Shown: one piece after another, positions 1 to 5,274 of the stretch
Position numbering within the stretch: the stretch's first letter is position 1
How the letters are laid out: each line of letters begins with the position of its first letter
NCBI GenBank assembly: GCA_002717285.1
Contig: PBDF01000009.1
Coordinates: forward strand, 10,590-15,863
From: Magnetovibrio sp.
GTDB taxonomy: Bacteria; Pseudomonadota; Alphaproteobacteria; Rhodospirillales_A; JABHCV01
Length of the DNA: 5,274 nucleotides
Direction: 5' to 3'
Translations under genes and position numbers: made by a program
The notes under the pieces: generated by a model
Told to the model about the DNA's origin: nothing
What the model saw: the letters and a program-made list of their open reading frames with translations, nothing else
Database searches by the model: none

Positions 1-530
1 CCAGCCATTATAGTTGGTAAACCAGATGGTATCTTTAGTTGAATTAGCGTTTTCAATCTCCCCGCACCAAGCATTCTAAATAAATCTTTTTTTTCAGGCG
101 CAATAATTTGTATACCAGTCATGGTGTTTTCCACCAACGGAAAGAAGCATATGAGGGCGGTTATGACTATTGTAGAAGGTATACCAAAGCCAAACCAAAT
201 AATGAAAATAGGGCCTAGAGCTAATTTTGGGACCACCTGTGTAGCCAAAACATAAGGCCAAAGCAAAATGCGAAGTTTGTAGATTTCACCCAACAGTATG
301 CCACTGACAAAACCGATTGAACTCCCTAGCAAGAAGCCAACGAGTGTCTCAAAACTTGTAACCCAAACGTGATGCCAGAGAAAACCAGTTACCAACCCAT
401 CCCATAGAACCAACAAAACAATAGACGGTGGTGGTAATATCATAGGCGCAATATCAACTAAGCTAACTATGATTTCCCAAAATAGGAGCAGGCAGACAAA
501 TAACAAAAAAGAAGGAAAATAAGTTTGCAT
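1..530 (-). CDS. ABC transporter permease, SsuC/TauC/ThiX-like (3' end outside window)
   Basis: This is the N-terminal 176 codons of an inner-membrane permease of the nitrate/sulfonate/taurine-type (BPD_transp_1) family; the gene continues past base 1. The frame starts MQTYFPSFLL and has hydrophobic stretches at about residues 5-25, 30-45, 60-82, 88-113 and 118-135. A family-typical segment, PKLALGPIFIIWFGFG, lies at about 101-116. An EAA-type cytoplasmic loop that docks on the ATPase lies at about 147-172 (FRMLGAGRLKTLIQLKIP). The ATG at 530-528 overlaps the ATPase stop by one base (TGATG), so translation is probably coupled. With the ATPase it should form an importer that needs a periplasmic binding protein, not seen here. 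The TPP riboswitch at the head of the operon points to a thiamine-related ligand, as for ThiXYZ; the exact ligand is inferred. Full family length is about 250 residues, so about 70 are missing. Confidence 0.93.
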   Translation of the reverse strand, partial: MQTYFPSFLLFVCLLLFWEIIVSLVDIAPMILPPPSIVLLVLWDGLVTGFLWHHVWVTSFETLVGFLLGSSIGFVSGILLGEIYKLRILLWPYVLATQVVPKLALGPIFIIWFGFGIPSTIVITALICFFPLVENTMTGIQIIAPEKKDLFRMLGAGRLKTLIQLKIPSGLPTIMA

Positions 531-1294
531 CACATAGCCATTGACTTTTTGTGTGACATAGACTCGTAAATATTTTGGCAATAGGTTGAAAAATCACTCT
601 TGTACCGAAAATTTTTATTATGTGTCTTTTCCATATCAATTCTTTCTGTATGTGAAATGTGTCCCTTCTCCATCACTACAACTTGATCACCCAAATATAC
701 AGACTCTGCAATATCATGGGTCACAAACAAAACAGTTGTCTTGCGCAAAGACACCAAGCGTCTTAAGTCGTCTTGTAATCCCTCGCGAGTGATAGCATCA
801 AGCGCAGCAAAAGGTTCATCCATAAGAAGAGCTGGTGGCGAAGGCAACAAACCCCTGGCAAGTGCTACTCTACTCTGCTGCCCGCCAGATAGTTGCCTTG
901 GATAACGCTTGGCCAAATCAGCGATACCAATTAACTCCAGCAACTCAAAAGCATTTCTTTTATCCTCAGCCTGCACTACCCTTCTCAATGATACGGATAA
1001 CAAAACATTATCAATTACAGGCAACCATTCCAAAAGTGCCGGATTTTGAAATACAAATCCAACATTTTGCGAGGGTCCCTCAACCAACTTTCCCTCAATT
1101 TTAATTTCTCCTTGGGTTGGTAATATCAGGCCAGCAGCTAATCTTAGCAGTGTGGTCTTGCCACAGCCACTACGACCAACAATGCAATAGAATGAGCCCT
1201 CTGGAATACGCCAGTTAAAATTGGAAAGCATTTCAGTGCTTCTACTATAAGCAAAAGAGACACCGCAAAATTCAAAAAAAGTTGGATCAGACAT
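530..1294 (-). CDS. ABC transporter ATP-binding protein, SsuB/TauB/ThiZ-like
   Basis: Cytoplasmic ATPase of a nitrate/sulfonate/taurine-type importer, 254 residues from the chosen start, which is normal for the family. All motifs are intact: Walker A GRSGCGKTT (40-48), Q-loop Gln83 in FQNPALLEW, signature LSGGQ (135-139), Walker B LLMDEP (156-161), D-loop ALD (164-166) and H-loop His193. It powers uptake with the permease that follows it (one-base overlap). I chose the ATG at 1294-1292 (MSDPTFFEF), because the family begins just before this beta strand and the start overlaps the luxC-like stop by only 8 bases. In-frame ATGs at 1336 and 1321 would add 14 or 9 residues; no strong Shine-Dalgarno decides between them. 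Membership in a TPP-riboswitch operon suggests a thiamine precursor or a thiamine breakdown product as substrate, which is inferred from context. The fold alone cannot separate sulfonate, taurine, nitrate and pyrimidine importers. Confidence 0.95.
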   Translation of the reverse strand: MSDPTFFEFCGVSFAYSRSTEMLSNFNWRIPEGSFYCIVGRSGCGKTTLLRLAAGLILPTQGEIKIEGKLVEGPSQNVGFVFQNPALLEWLPVIDNVLLSVSLRRVVQAEDKRNAFELLELIGIADLAKRYPRQLSGGQQSRVALARGLLPSPPALLMDEPFAALDAITREGLQDDLRRLVSLRKTTVLFVTHDIAESVYLGDQVVVMEKGHISHTERIDMEKTHNKNFRYKSDFSTYCQNIYESMSHKKSMAM

Positions 1295-2729
1295 CGTAGT
1301 AAGCAAATTGTTCTGCCGCATCTTCTGCCCTGCCATCTATTTCTGTGATCTTTACTAAATCAAGTAAATTAAAACGCCCATCATGATGCCATCCTGCCTC
1401 AGGAGAGGTCATATCACCAATTGCCGCAATACGAGTTACACCAACCTCTCCAAGAGCACTTGCCAGAGTAACAAGCGCTTCAGGTGACGCTGCAACACCT
1501 ACAGTCTGAAGATGAGCACTATAAGGTGCTAAAAAATTAGGTGCTTGCATAAGGTCATCTATGCCAACAACTCGAATAGTCCGATTTAGACAACTTGGTG
1601 AACTAAACTTTCCATCAGCCTGATATGAAACAGCCCAGGATCCAGTCTCAGCAAAAAAAACCTTTCCACCAGGTGTCATTTCCTCATTATTTCGCCAACA
1701 AATGATTTTATTTGCTTCTGCCAAGCTTAGTGGTCTGAGTGGAAACTTTTCTTCAAAAACGGCTAACTCATGGGCTAGATATTGGGCAAATCTCTCTGGT
1801 GATACTGACCCTTCACGCTCTACAAATACCATTTGAGGCGCATAGCAACCTTGCTGATCATACCGAGCTACATCATATGCTAAAAGTCGGGCCGTTGTGC
1901 AAACTTTACTCACATTGAGTGCCTCGGCAGATACCATTGCGAGACTGAACTTATTTCCATAAGCAAGAAAACGCTTAGTTATTGGAATTAGGTTTTGGAT
2001 AGCCGCTAATGATTCATTTTGACCATAACCTAGTACCATATCTGACTCATTAAACACTGTTGTTTCTATTGCCTCACTACCACCTTTCCACCAAACGATT
2101 GCCAAGCAATCTGCTAATTCTGGTGCTACCTCAGCAAAAAGTTGTGAAAATAAACTAGCAAAAATAGGTTCGACTGTTGGTATTTTACCAATATTGCCTG
2201 CTTTGACCAAAAGACCTGCGACTAAACTCCATAAGGGTATTCCCGGTACATTCCCAGACCACACATGGGTCAAAATTTTAGGGCCAAAAGCGCGTCCCAA
2301 GCCTCCCTTAGGTAGTGGCTGAAAGCTATCAAGTATTGCAGGATTCATAAAATCTTCGGACAGAAATCTTTGTAATTGTGGCTTACGAAAAGTTTTTAAA
2401 TAGCTGGTCAGACCAAGACGCACCATTTCTCGATCGTAACCGGTGACAATTGGAAGGAGTTCCTCCATACGACGACGATAGGGATCTTGTCGATCAAGTA
2501 ATCTGGAAATGGTAATATCTATTATATCTAAAATTTGACCTAATGGTCGTGATTTGAGCCTCAAACAAGCTTGCTCACGTACATGAGTAACTAGTTTTGT
2601 AGCCTGCTTGTCTTCTAAAACTGGCAGTAGCACAGTAATTTTGTTACCTTCTGGACCATATAATTGAGCTTGCCTATCTATGTCATTGGCATTCAATCCA
2701 GGCAAATATCCAGCATTCTCTACAAGCAC
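1287..2729 (-). CDS. luxC-like: LuxC-family acyl-CoA/acyl-enzyme reductase
   Basis: A 480-residue protein of the LuxC reductase family, which belongs to the aldehyde dehydrogenase superfamily. Family members take an acyl group from LuxE or CoA onto an active-site cysteine and reduce it with NADPH to the aldehyde. Visible landmarks are the nucleotide-binding region at about 154-190 (HVWSGNVPGIPLWSLVAG, then LLVKAGNIGK), the catalytic cysteine Cys295 in YDQQGCYAPQ (290-299), and a C-terminal GWHHDGRFNLLDLV segment (446-459). Length is normal and no key residue appears lost. The start is a GTG at 2729-2727, which overlaps the end of the luxE-like gene by 10 bases; a GGGG run 11 bases upstream may serve as ribosome binding site. 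The 3' end overlaps the ATPase start. Neighbours and the TPP riboswitch suggest it reduces a thiamine-related carboxylate rather than a fatty acid, but that is inferred. No luxA, luxB or luxD is present. Confidence 0.93.
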   Translation of the reverse strand: MLVENAGYLPGLNANDIDRQAQLYGPEGNKITVLLPVLEDKQATKLVTHVREQACLRLKSRPLGQILDIIDITISRLLDRQDPYRRRMEELLPIVTGYDREMVRLGLTSYLKTFRKPQLQRFLSEDFMNPAILDSFQPLPKGGLGRAFGPKILTHVWSGNVPGIPLWSLVAGLLVKAGNIGKIPTVEPIFASLFSQLFAEVAPELADCLAIVWWKGGSEAIETTVFNESDMVLGYGQNESLAAIQNLIPITKRFLAYGNKFSLAMVSAEALNVSKVCTTARLLAYDVARYDQQGCYAPQMVFVEREGSVSPERFAQYLAHELAVFEEKFPLRPLSLAEANKIICWRNNEEMTPGGKVFFAETGSWAVSYQADGKFSSPSCLNRTIRVVGIDDLMQAPNFLAPYSAHLQTVGVAASPEALVTLASALGEVGVTRIAAIGDMTSPEAGWHHDGRFNLLDLVKITEIDGRAEDAAEQFAYYDV

Positions 2730-3814
2730 TTTTCAGCAGACCCCGCAGCAATCAGAAATTCATCTACAGCCATGGAACAACCCTTGGACTCTGTTCCTTC
2801 AGCACGGCCCAAAAGGAAAAAACCATCATCAGTTTCAATGCCTAAATCTTCAGTGAGAATAGTAGGTACAACATTAACATGGGCTAAATCGGTATGAGCC
2901 AGTACCCCAGCAGAACCCTTGGGCATTTCAACTCCTGTTAGTGGGTTAACCACTCGTGTTTTAATCCAACTTGGACCTGATTTGACCGACGGACTATTTG
3001 CATTTCCGTTATCATAGAACTGCGTACTTAGTTCCGTCATACCATACATATTAATGCAATGACTTCGCGGCACATTAAATGTCTTTCTAAGAGTGTCATA
3101 AAACTCATCTGGTGTCAGCTCGCGAGATTGCCCTTTAAAACCACCAGTATCTAGGATTCTGCTACCAGCAGGAAGATCAACAGAAAAAGCACGCCTCTCT
3201 AGACTATCGAGTGCGTGAACTAAACTAAAACTAGCACCCAATAGTGCGTAGGGTTCTCCTGAAACTTCAGACCGAGTTAGATCTGTTATCAAGGTATCGA
3301 TATCAATGCCATCACTTCCAATCAAGTGTTTGCTATTGGGCAAACCAAAATCCCTTTTTGCTAAATTTAAATAGTATGCCAACGACGAATTTGGCAATTG
3401 TTCTGGTGTTGGGAATAGAATGCCCATACTAATGCGTTCAACATCTCCCATGAAGCGCTCAGCAAAATTACAGCGCATTGAGGTGTCATATACACTAAGA
3501 CTTTGATGATATATTTTTCCACGTTGTTGGCTAGATGTTGTGCCACTAGTCATAAATAAGGCTTCTGCCTGCTCAGGAGGACAACAGGTCAAATCGAGTG
3601 CTTTGAATGCATTAATTGGTACCGCTGGAATATCTTCCCAAGATCCAACTGAACTTGGTGTCCTTCCACGTGATCGGGCAAACTTAGAAAAAGGTTTATT
3701 ATAAGCAAATTGATAGGCAAATTGTTGTAGTGCTATCCGGTTAAATTCAACATCATCTGCCTTACCAGCTTTAATAAAAGATAATATATCAAGGGTAATA
3801 GCGCTTAAATCCAA
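2720..3814 (-). CDS. luxE-like: LuxE-family acyl-protein synthetase / acid-activating ligase
   Basis: A 364-residue member of the LuxE family (acyl-protein synthetase, distant relative of adenylate-forming enzymes). Members activate a carboxylic acid with ATP to an acyl-AMP, move it to an enzyme cysteine and hand it to LuxC. Seen here: the Ser/Thr/Gly phosphate-binding loop FMTSGTTSSQQRGK (87-100), LDTGGFKGQ (221-229), the adenylate-forming motif NMYGMTEL (255-262), and a C-terminal HTDL...TEDLG...GFFLLGRAEG region (307-340). Two C-terminal cysteines could carry the acyl group: Cys346 in SKGCSM, at about the distance from the end known for bioluminescent LuxE, and Cys363, next to last. Length is close to bioluminescent LuxE. 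It is the first gene of the riboswitch operon and overlaps the luxC-like gene by 10 bases. The start is TTG at 3814-3812 with GGAG eight bases upstream; an in-frame stop at 3841-3839 limits any extension. Substrate is unknown; a carboxylated thiamine moiety is the contextual guess. Confidence 0.92.
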   Translation of the reverse strand: MDLSAITLDILSFIKAGKADDVEFNRIALQQFAYQFAYNKPFSKFARSRGRTPSSVGSWEDIPAVPINAFKALDLTCCPPEQAEALFMTSGTTSSQQRGKIYHQSLSVYDTSMRCNFAERFMGDVERISMGILFPTPEQLPNSSLAYYLNLAKRDFGLPNSKHLIGSDGIDIDTLITDLTRSEVSGEPYALLGASFSLVHALDSLERRAFSVDLPAGSRILDTGGFKGQSRELTPDEFYDTLRKTFNVPRSHCINMYGMTELSTQFYDNGNANSPSVKSGPSWIKTRVVNPLTGVEMPKGSAGVLAHTDLAHVNVVPTILTEDLGIETDDGFFLLGRAEGTESKGCSMAVDEFLIAAGSAEKCL

Positions 3815-3826
3815 ACGTTCAACTCC
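3812..3826 (-). promoter_or_regulatory. Ribosome binding site and TTG start of luxE-like gene
   Basis: GGAG at 3826-3823 lies eight bases before a TTG codon at 3814-3812. No in-frame ATG lies between the stop at 3841-3839 and well inside the conserved LuxE region, so TTG is the best start. The GG of this site is also the last part of a hairpin strand (AGTGG, 3829-3825), which makes it a likely control point for the riboswitch. Confidence 0.7.
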
Positions 3827-3862
3827 ACTATAGATCGATCAAGTGGCGTAACGTAAGCACTT
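3825..3862 (-). promoter_or_regulatory. Riboswitch expression platform: alternative hairpins over the luxE-like RBS
   Basis: Two hairpins share the same central strand and cannot form together. In hairpin one, AAGTG (3862-3858) pairs with CACTT (3845-3841) around a 12-base loop. In hairpin two, CCACT (3846-3842) pairs with AGTGG (3829-3825), which contains the first bases of the Shine-Dalgarno sequence. Hairpin two would hide the ribosome binding site; hairpin one would free it. No U-run follows either stem, so control of translation rather than transcription termination is likely, as is usual for TPP riboswitches in Proteobacteria. The stems are read by eye and are only five base pairs each; how TPP binding selects between them is inferred. 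Confidence 0.55.
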
Positions 3863-3873
3863 ATTCAAGCAAG

Positions 3874-4002
3874 CACCATTTCCTACGCCGGCATGATCCG
3901 GTTCAGGTTCAAGGGTCATTGAGCTGGTGATTTTAATTAAAAAAGAACACACAAATCACCTATCAATTTCTCAGACTCTTAAGAGAGACTCCCCTACAGG
4001 TG
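3874..4002 (-). promoter_or_regulatory. TPP riboswitch (THI-box) aptamer
   Basis: This is a clear thiamine pyrophosphate riboswitch. Read on the minus strand it has P1 CACC (4002-3999) closing with GGTG (3877-3874), P2 GGGG (3994-3991) with the CCC of GACCC (3917-3913), and a short P3 of CTC/GAG around TTAA (3985-3976). The hallmark CTGAGA follows (3974-3969). The conserved pyrophosphate-sensing half begins CTTGAACCTGAACCGG and ends GCCGGCGTAGG, with P5 CCGG/CCGG closed by ATCAT. Between CTGAGA and GACCC is the optional extra arm: ATTGA (3967-3963) with TCAAT (3922-3918), and GGTGATTT (3960-3953) with AAATCACC (3933-3926). One small departure is GTAGGAAA where GTAGGGAA is usual. The switch precedes the luxE-like/luxC-like/ABC operon, so those genes should be lowered when TPP is plentiful. 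Confidence 0.96.
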
Positions 4003-4007
4003 TAGTT

Positions 4008-4036
4008 ATATTAATTTTTAGATCTAATATAGTCAA
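4008..4036 (-). promoter_or_regulatory. Sigma-70-type promoter of the riboswitch operon
   Basis: TTGACT (4036-4031) as -35 and TAATAT (4013-4008) as -10 are separated by exactly 17 bases, close to the sigma-70 consensus. A start at the A near 4001 would begin the transcript right at the P1 stem of the TPP aptamer, which supports both calls. The remaining bases 4037-4110, between this promoter and the VWA gene stop, are very AT-rich. They hold no convincing rho-independent terminator, so some read-through from the upstream gene is possible. Confidence 0.75.
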
Positions 4037-4110
4037 CGGCTTGATAATTTAAAGAAATGTGAGATAACTAAACCTTATAATAAGAAAAATAAAAACTTTT
4101 CTCAAACCGC

Positions 4111-5064
4111 CTATCTGGGCATGGCTATGAAAGTACCGTTATTTCTGCGTGTCACCTCTCGCATTAAGGTCGCAAACCGACCAGTAGAATATTTTGATAT
4201 GAACCCAATTGCGTGAATACGTGCCAAAGACTTTCCTGAGGCACGGTTGTAATTTAAATTTGCCACTACGTTTATTACCGAGTCAAAAGAAGAACCACTA
4301 TACTCATCACCAATAATGTATATTGAAAGCTTTGTATTTGGATTTGCGTAACGCCTCAATGCGATTTCTAGCCCTTCAACCGGACTACTATTAGAGGCAC
4401 TGTTCCAATTTTTAAAAAGATTTAAAACACTTTCTCGTCTTTTCGGGACATCTGGTATCCAACGGCCTTTGTAGCCAGAGAGAATATGCGCACCATTATC
4501 ATTGAGGATCTGAAAACCTTTTATCTTGGGGTGAATGCGAAGGATGTTTTCTAGCTCTTTAGTTACTCGTTGCCATATCTCTTTCATACTACCTGATGTG
4601 TCTACAATGAATACAACATAATCACTATCAACCGGTATGCCCGCAACTTCCACAATGCTCCTAGATTTAATTTTTTGGGGATTTGGTACGTTATTTAATT
4701 TTAACAAGGTTTCTTGAACAAGCTTCAAACCTGCTAAGTCTTGTTGCAAATTTTCAGACAAGTTCACGATGGATTTTTGCCGTTGAGATAGTTTCTTCAA
4801 TTTATTTTTGGTGTTTTGAAGTATCAGATCTTGTGAGGCCACATCGTTAATTTCATTAGCAAGTTGATACTGCAAATCTTCTACAATCTTTTTCCGATTG
4901 ATAACCTCTTTCAATAGAGCTGATGCCTCCTCGACAGTATTGGGCATTGGCAATTTTGAGTTGCTTGAAACTAAAATTAGTATGACAACGGCCCCGAACC
5001 CACAAGATATAATATCAAGAAAAGATAAACTAAAAATTTCCAGATCTCGTTTACTTCGTCTCAT
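4111..5064 (-). CDS. Membrane-anchored von Willebrand factor A (VWA) domain protein
   Basis: A 317-residue protein with three parts. A short basic cytoplasmic tail (MRRSKRDLE) leads into one membrane segment (about 10-32, FSLSFLDIISCGFGAVV). A polar, heptad-like stretch likely to form a coiled coil follows (about 43-122). A VWA domain runs from about 147 to the end. The metal-binding MIDAS site shows DTSGSM (155-160), a serine-rich NSASNSSPVEG (221-231) where the usual Thr/Ser ligand would sit, and IIGDEYSG with Asp253. The domain should face the periplasm and bind a partner through a divalent metal; the partner is unknown. I start at ATG 5064-5062 because it gives a four-base ATGA overlap with the preceding gene and puts the basic tail directly before the membrane segment; an ATG at 5121 would add 19 residues over the neighbour. 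I recall the SFLD-CGFGAVV segment from VWA proteins in operons with ExbB/TolQ-like channels, but no such gene is visible here. Confidence 0.88.
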   Translation of the reverse strand: MRRSKRDLEIFSLSFLDIISCGFGAVVILILVSSNSKLPMPNTVEEASALLKEVINRKKIVEDLQYQLANEINDVASQDLILQNTKNKLKKLSQRQKSIVNLSENLQQDLAGLKLVQETLLKLNNVPNPQKIKSRSIVEVAGIPVDSDYVVFIVDTSGSMKEIWQRVTKELENILRIHPKIKGFQILNDNGAHILSGYKGRWIPDVPKRRESVLNLFKNWNSASNSSPVEGLEIALRRYANPNTKLSIYIIGDEYSGSSFDSVINVVANLNYNRASGKSLARIHAIGFISKYSTGRFATLMREVTRRNNGTFIAMPR

Positions 5065-5273
5065 GGCCAACTCGCAGCTGGATTTATGAGTATCCCTTTT
5101 GTCAAAGATGTCCATTGCCAAAATTCATTAGCTGCCTCAGGATCACCTTCGATTGGTAAAAGTATGACATTAACCGTGACACTAGGTAGTTTGACAGTAT
5201 TTACAGTATGCCTGAAAAGTTTGACTCTGCATTCTCCAGAAATAGAAGAAGCTCTACCCCAAAGAGAGCTACA
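5061..5273 (-). CDS. C-terminal fragment of an unrecognised protein (5' end outside window)
   Basis: The only frame open from the window edge gives 70 residues and a TGA at 5063-5061 that overlaps the VWA start as ATGA. Such coupling is typical of real neighbours and is the main support. The visible peptide begins CSSLWGRASSISGECRVKL, contains KLPSVTVNVILLPIEGDPEA, and ends ILINPAASWP. It shows alternating hydrophobic residues suggesting beta strands but no motif I recognise and no membrane segment. It is probably co-transcribed with the VWA gene and may act with it. Function cannot be assigned from this fragment. Confidence 0.7.
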   Translation of the reverse strand, partial: CSSLWGRASSISGECRVKLFRHTVNTVKLPSVTVNVILLPIEGDPEAANEFWQWTSLTKGILINPAASWP

Positions 5274-5274
5274 T

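Noticed and set aside
586..1104. Plus-strand open frames at 586-792 and 835-1104
   Set aside because: They lie opposite the ABC ATPase, whose motifs are all intact; the peptides show no family features.
1295..1336. ATPase starting at ATG 1336 or 1321
   Set aside because: The extra residues are polar and unlike the family's start, and they lie within the luxC-like coding region; the ATG at 1294 fits the fold better. The Shine-Dalgarno evidence is weak for all options.
2664..3432. Plus-strand open frames at 2664-2897 and 3244-3432
   Set aside because: They lie opposite the LuxE/LuxC genes and look like antisense shadows.
1287..3814. A bioluminescence (lux) operon
   Set aside because: Only LuxE- and LuxC-family genes are present, in the order E-C, with no luciferase subunits or luxD, and they are controlled by a TPP riboswitch beside an ABC importer.
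3833..3840. GATCGATC palindrome as an operator
   Set aside because: It falls in the loop of the proposed RBS-hiding hairpin, is short, and is not repeated nearby.
4040..4110. Rho-independent terminator after the VWA gene
   Set aside because: Only weak A/T pairings such as GAAAA/TTTTC and CTTA/TAAG are present; no GC-rich stem followed by a U-run.
4898..5089. Plus-strand open frame opposite the VWA N-terminus
   Set aside because: It mirrors the membrane segment and has no independent support.
5065..5121. VWA gene starting at ATG 5121
   Set aside because: It would overlap the preceding gene by 60 bases; the ATG at 5064 gives a four-base ATGA junction and a normal short basic tail before the membrane segment.

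Overview
The window is an AT-rich bacterial segment in which every supported gene lies on the minus strand. The organism is probably a proteobacterium, with Gammaproteobacteria as the best guess. That guess rests on the Proteobacteria-style TPP riboswitch that appears to act on translation, the VWA protein with an N-terminal SFLDIISCGFGAVV membrane segment, and general protein character. It is an inference, because the window holds no rRNA or universal marker.

Two transcription units are visible. The upstream one (about 4111-5274) holds the C-terminal end of an unrecognised gene, overlapped by four bases (ATGA) by a membrane-anchored von Willebrand factor A (VWA) protein. Then comes a non-coding stretch of about 300 bases (3815-4110). 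It contains, in transcription order, a near-consensus sigma-70 promoter, a clear thiamine pyrophosphate (TPP, THI-box) riboswitch, and a putative expression platform of two mutually exclusive hairpins, one of which covers the ribosome binding site of the next gene.

The riboswitch leads into a tightly packed, overlapping operon: a LuxE-family ATP-dependent acyl-activating enzyme (2720-3814, TTG start), a LuxC-family acyl reductase (1287-2729, GTG start), an ABC transporter ATPase of the nitrate/sulfonate/taurine type (530-1294), and the matching permease (1-530, running off the window edge). The reading frames overlap by 10, 8 and 1 bases, so they are almost certainly co-expressed and translationally coupled.

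The striking point is the combination. LuxE plus LuxC convert a carboxylic acid to an aldehyde, and here they sit first in a thiamine-repressed operon next to an importer whose family includes the thiamine-pyrimidine transporter ThiXYZ. No luciferase genes (luxAB) or acyltransferase (luxD) are present, so bioluminescence is unlikely. My working hypothesis is a thiamine-salvage system: the transporter imports a carboxylated thiamine breakdown product (for example the pyrimidine carboxylic acid or thiazole acetic acid), LuxE activates the carboxylate with ATP, and LuxC reduces it to the aldehyde on the way back to the alcohol used by ThiD or ThiM. The riboswitch and gene families are read from the sequence; the substrate is inference.
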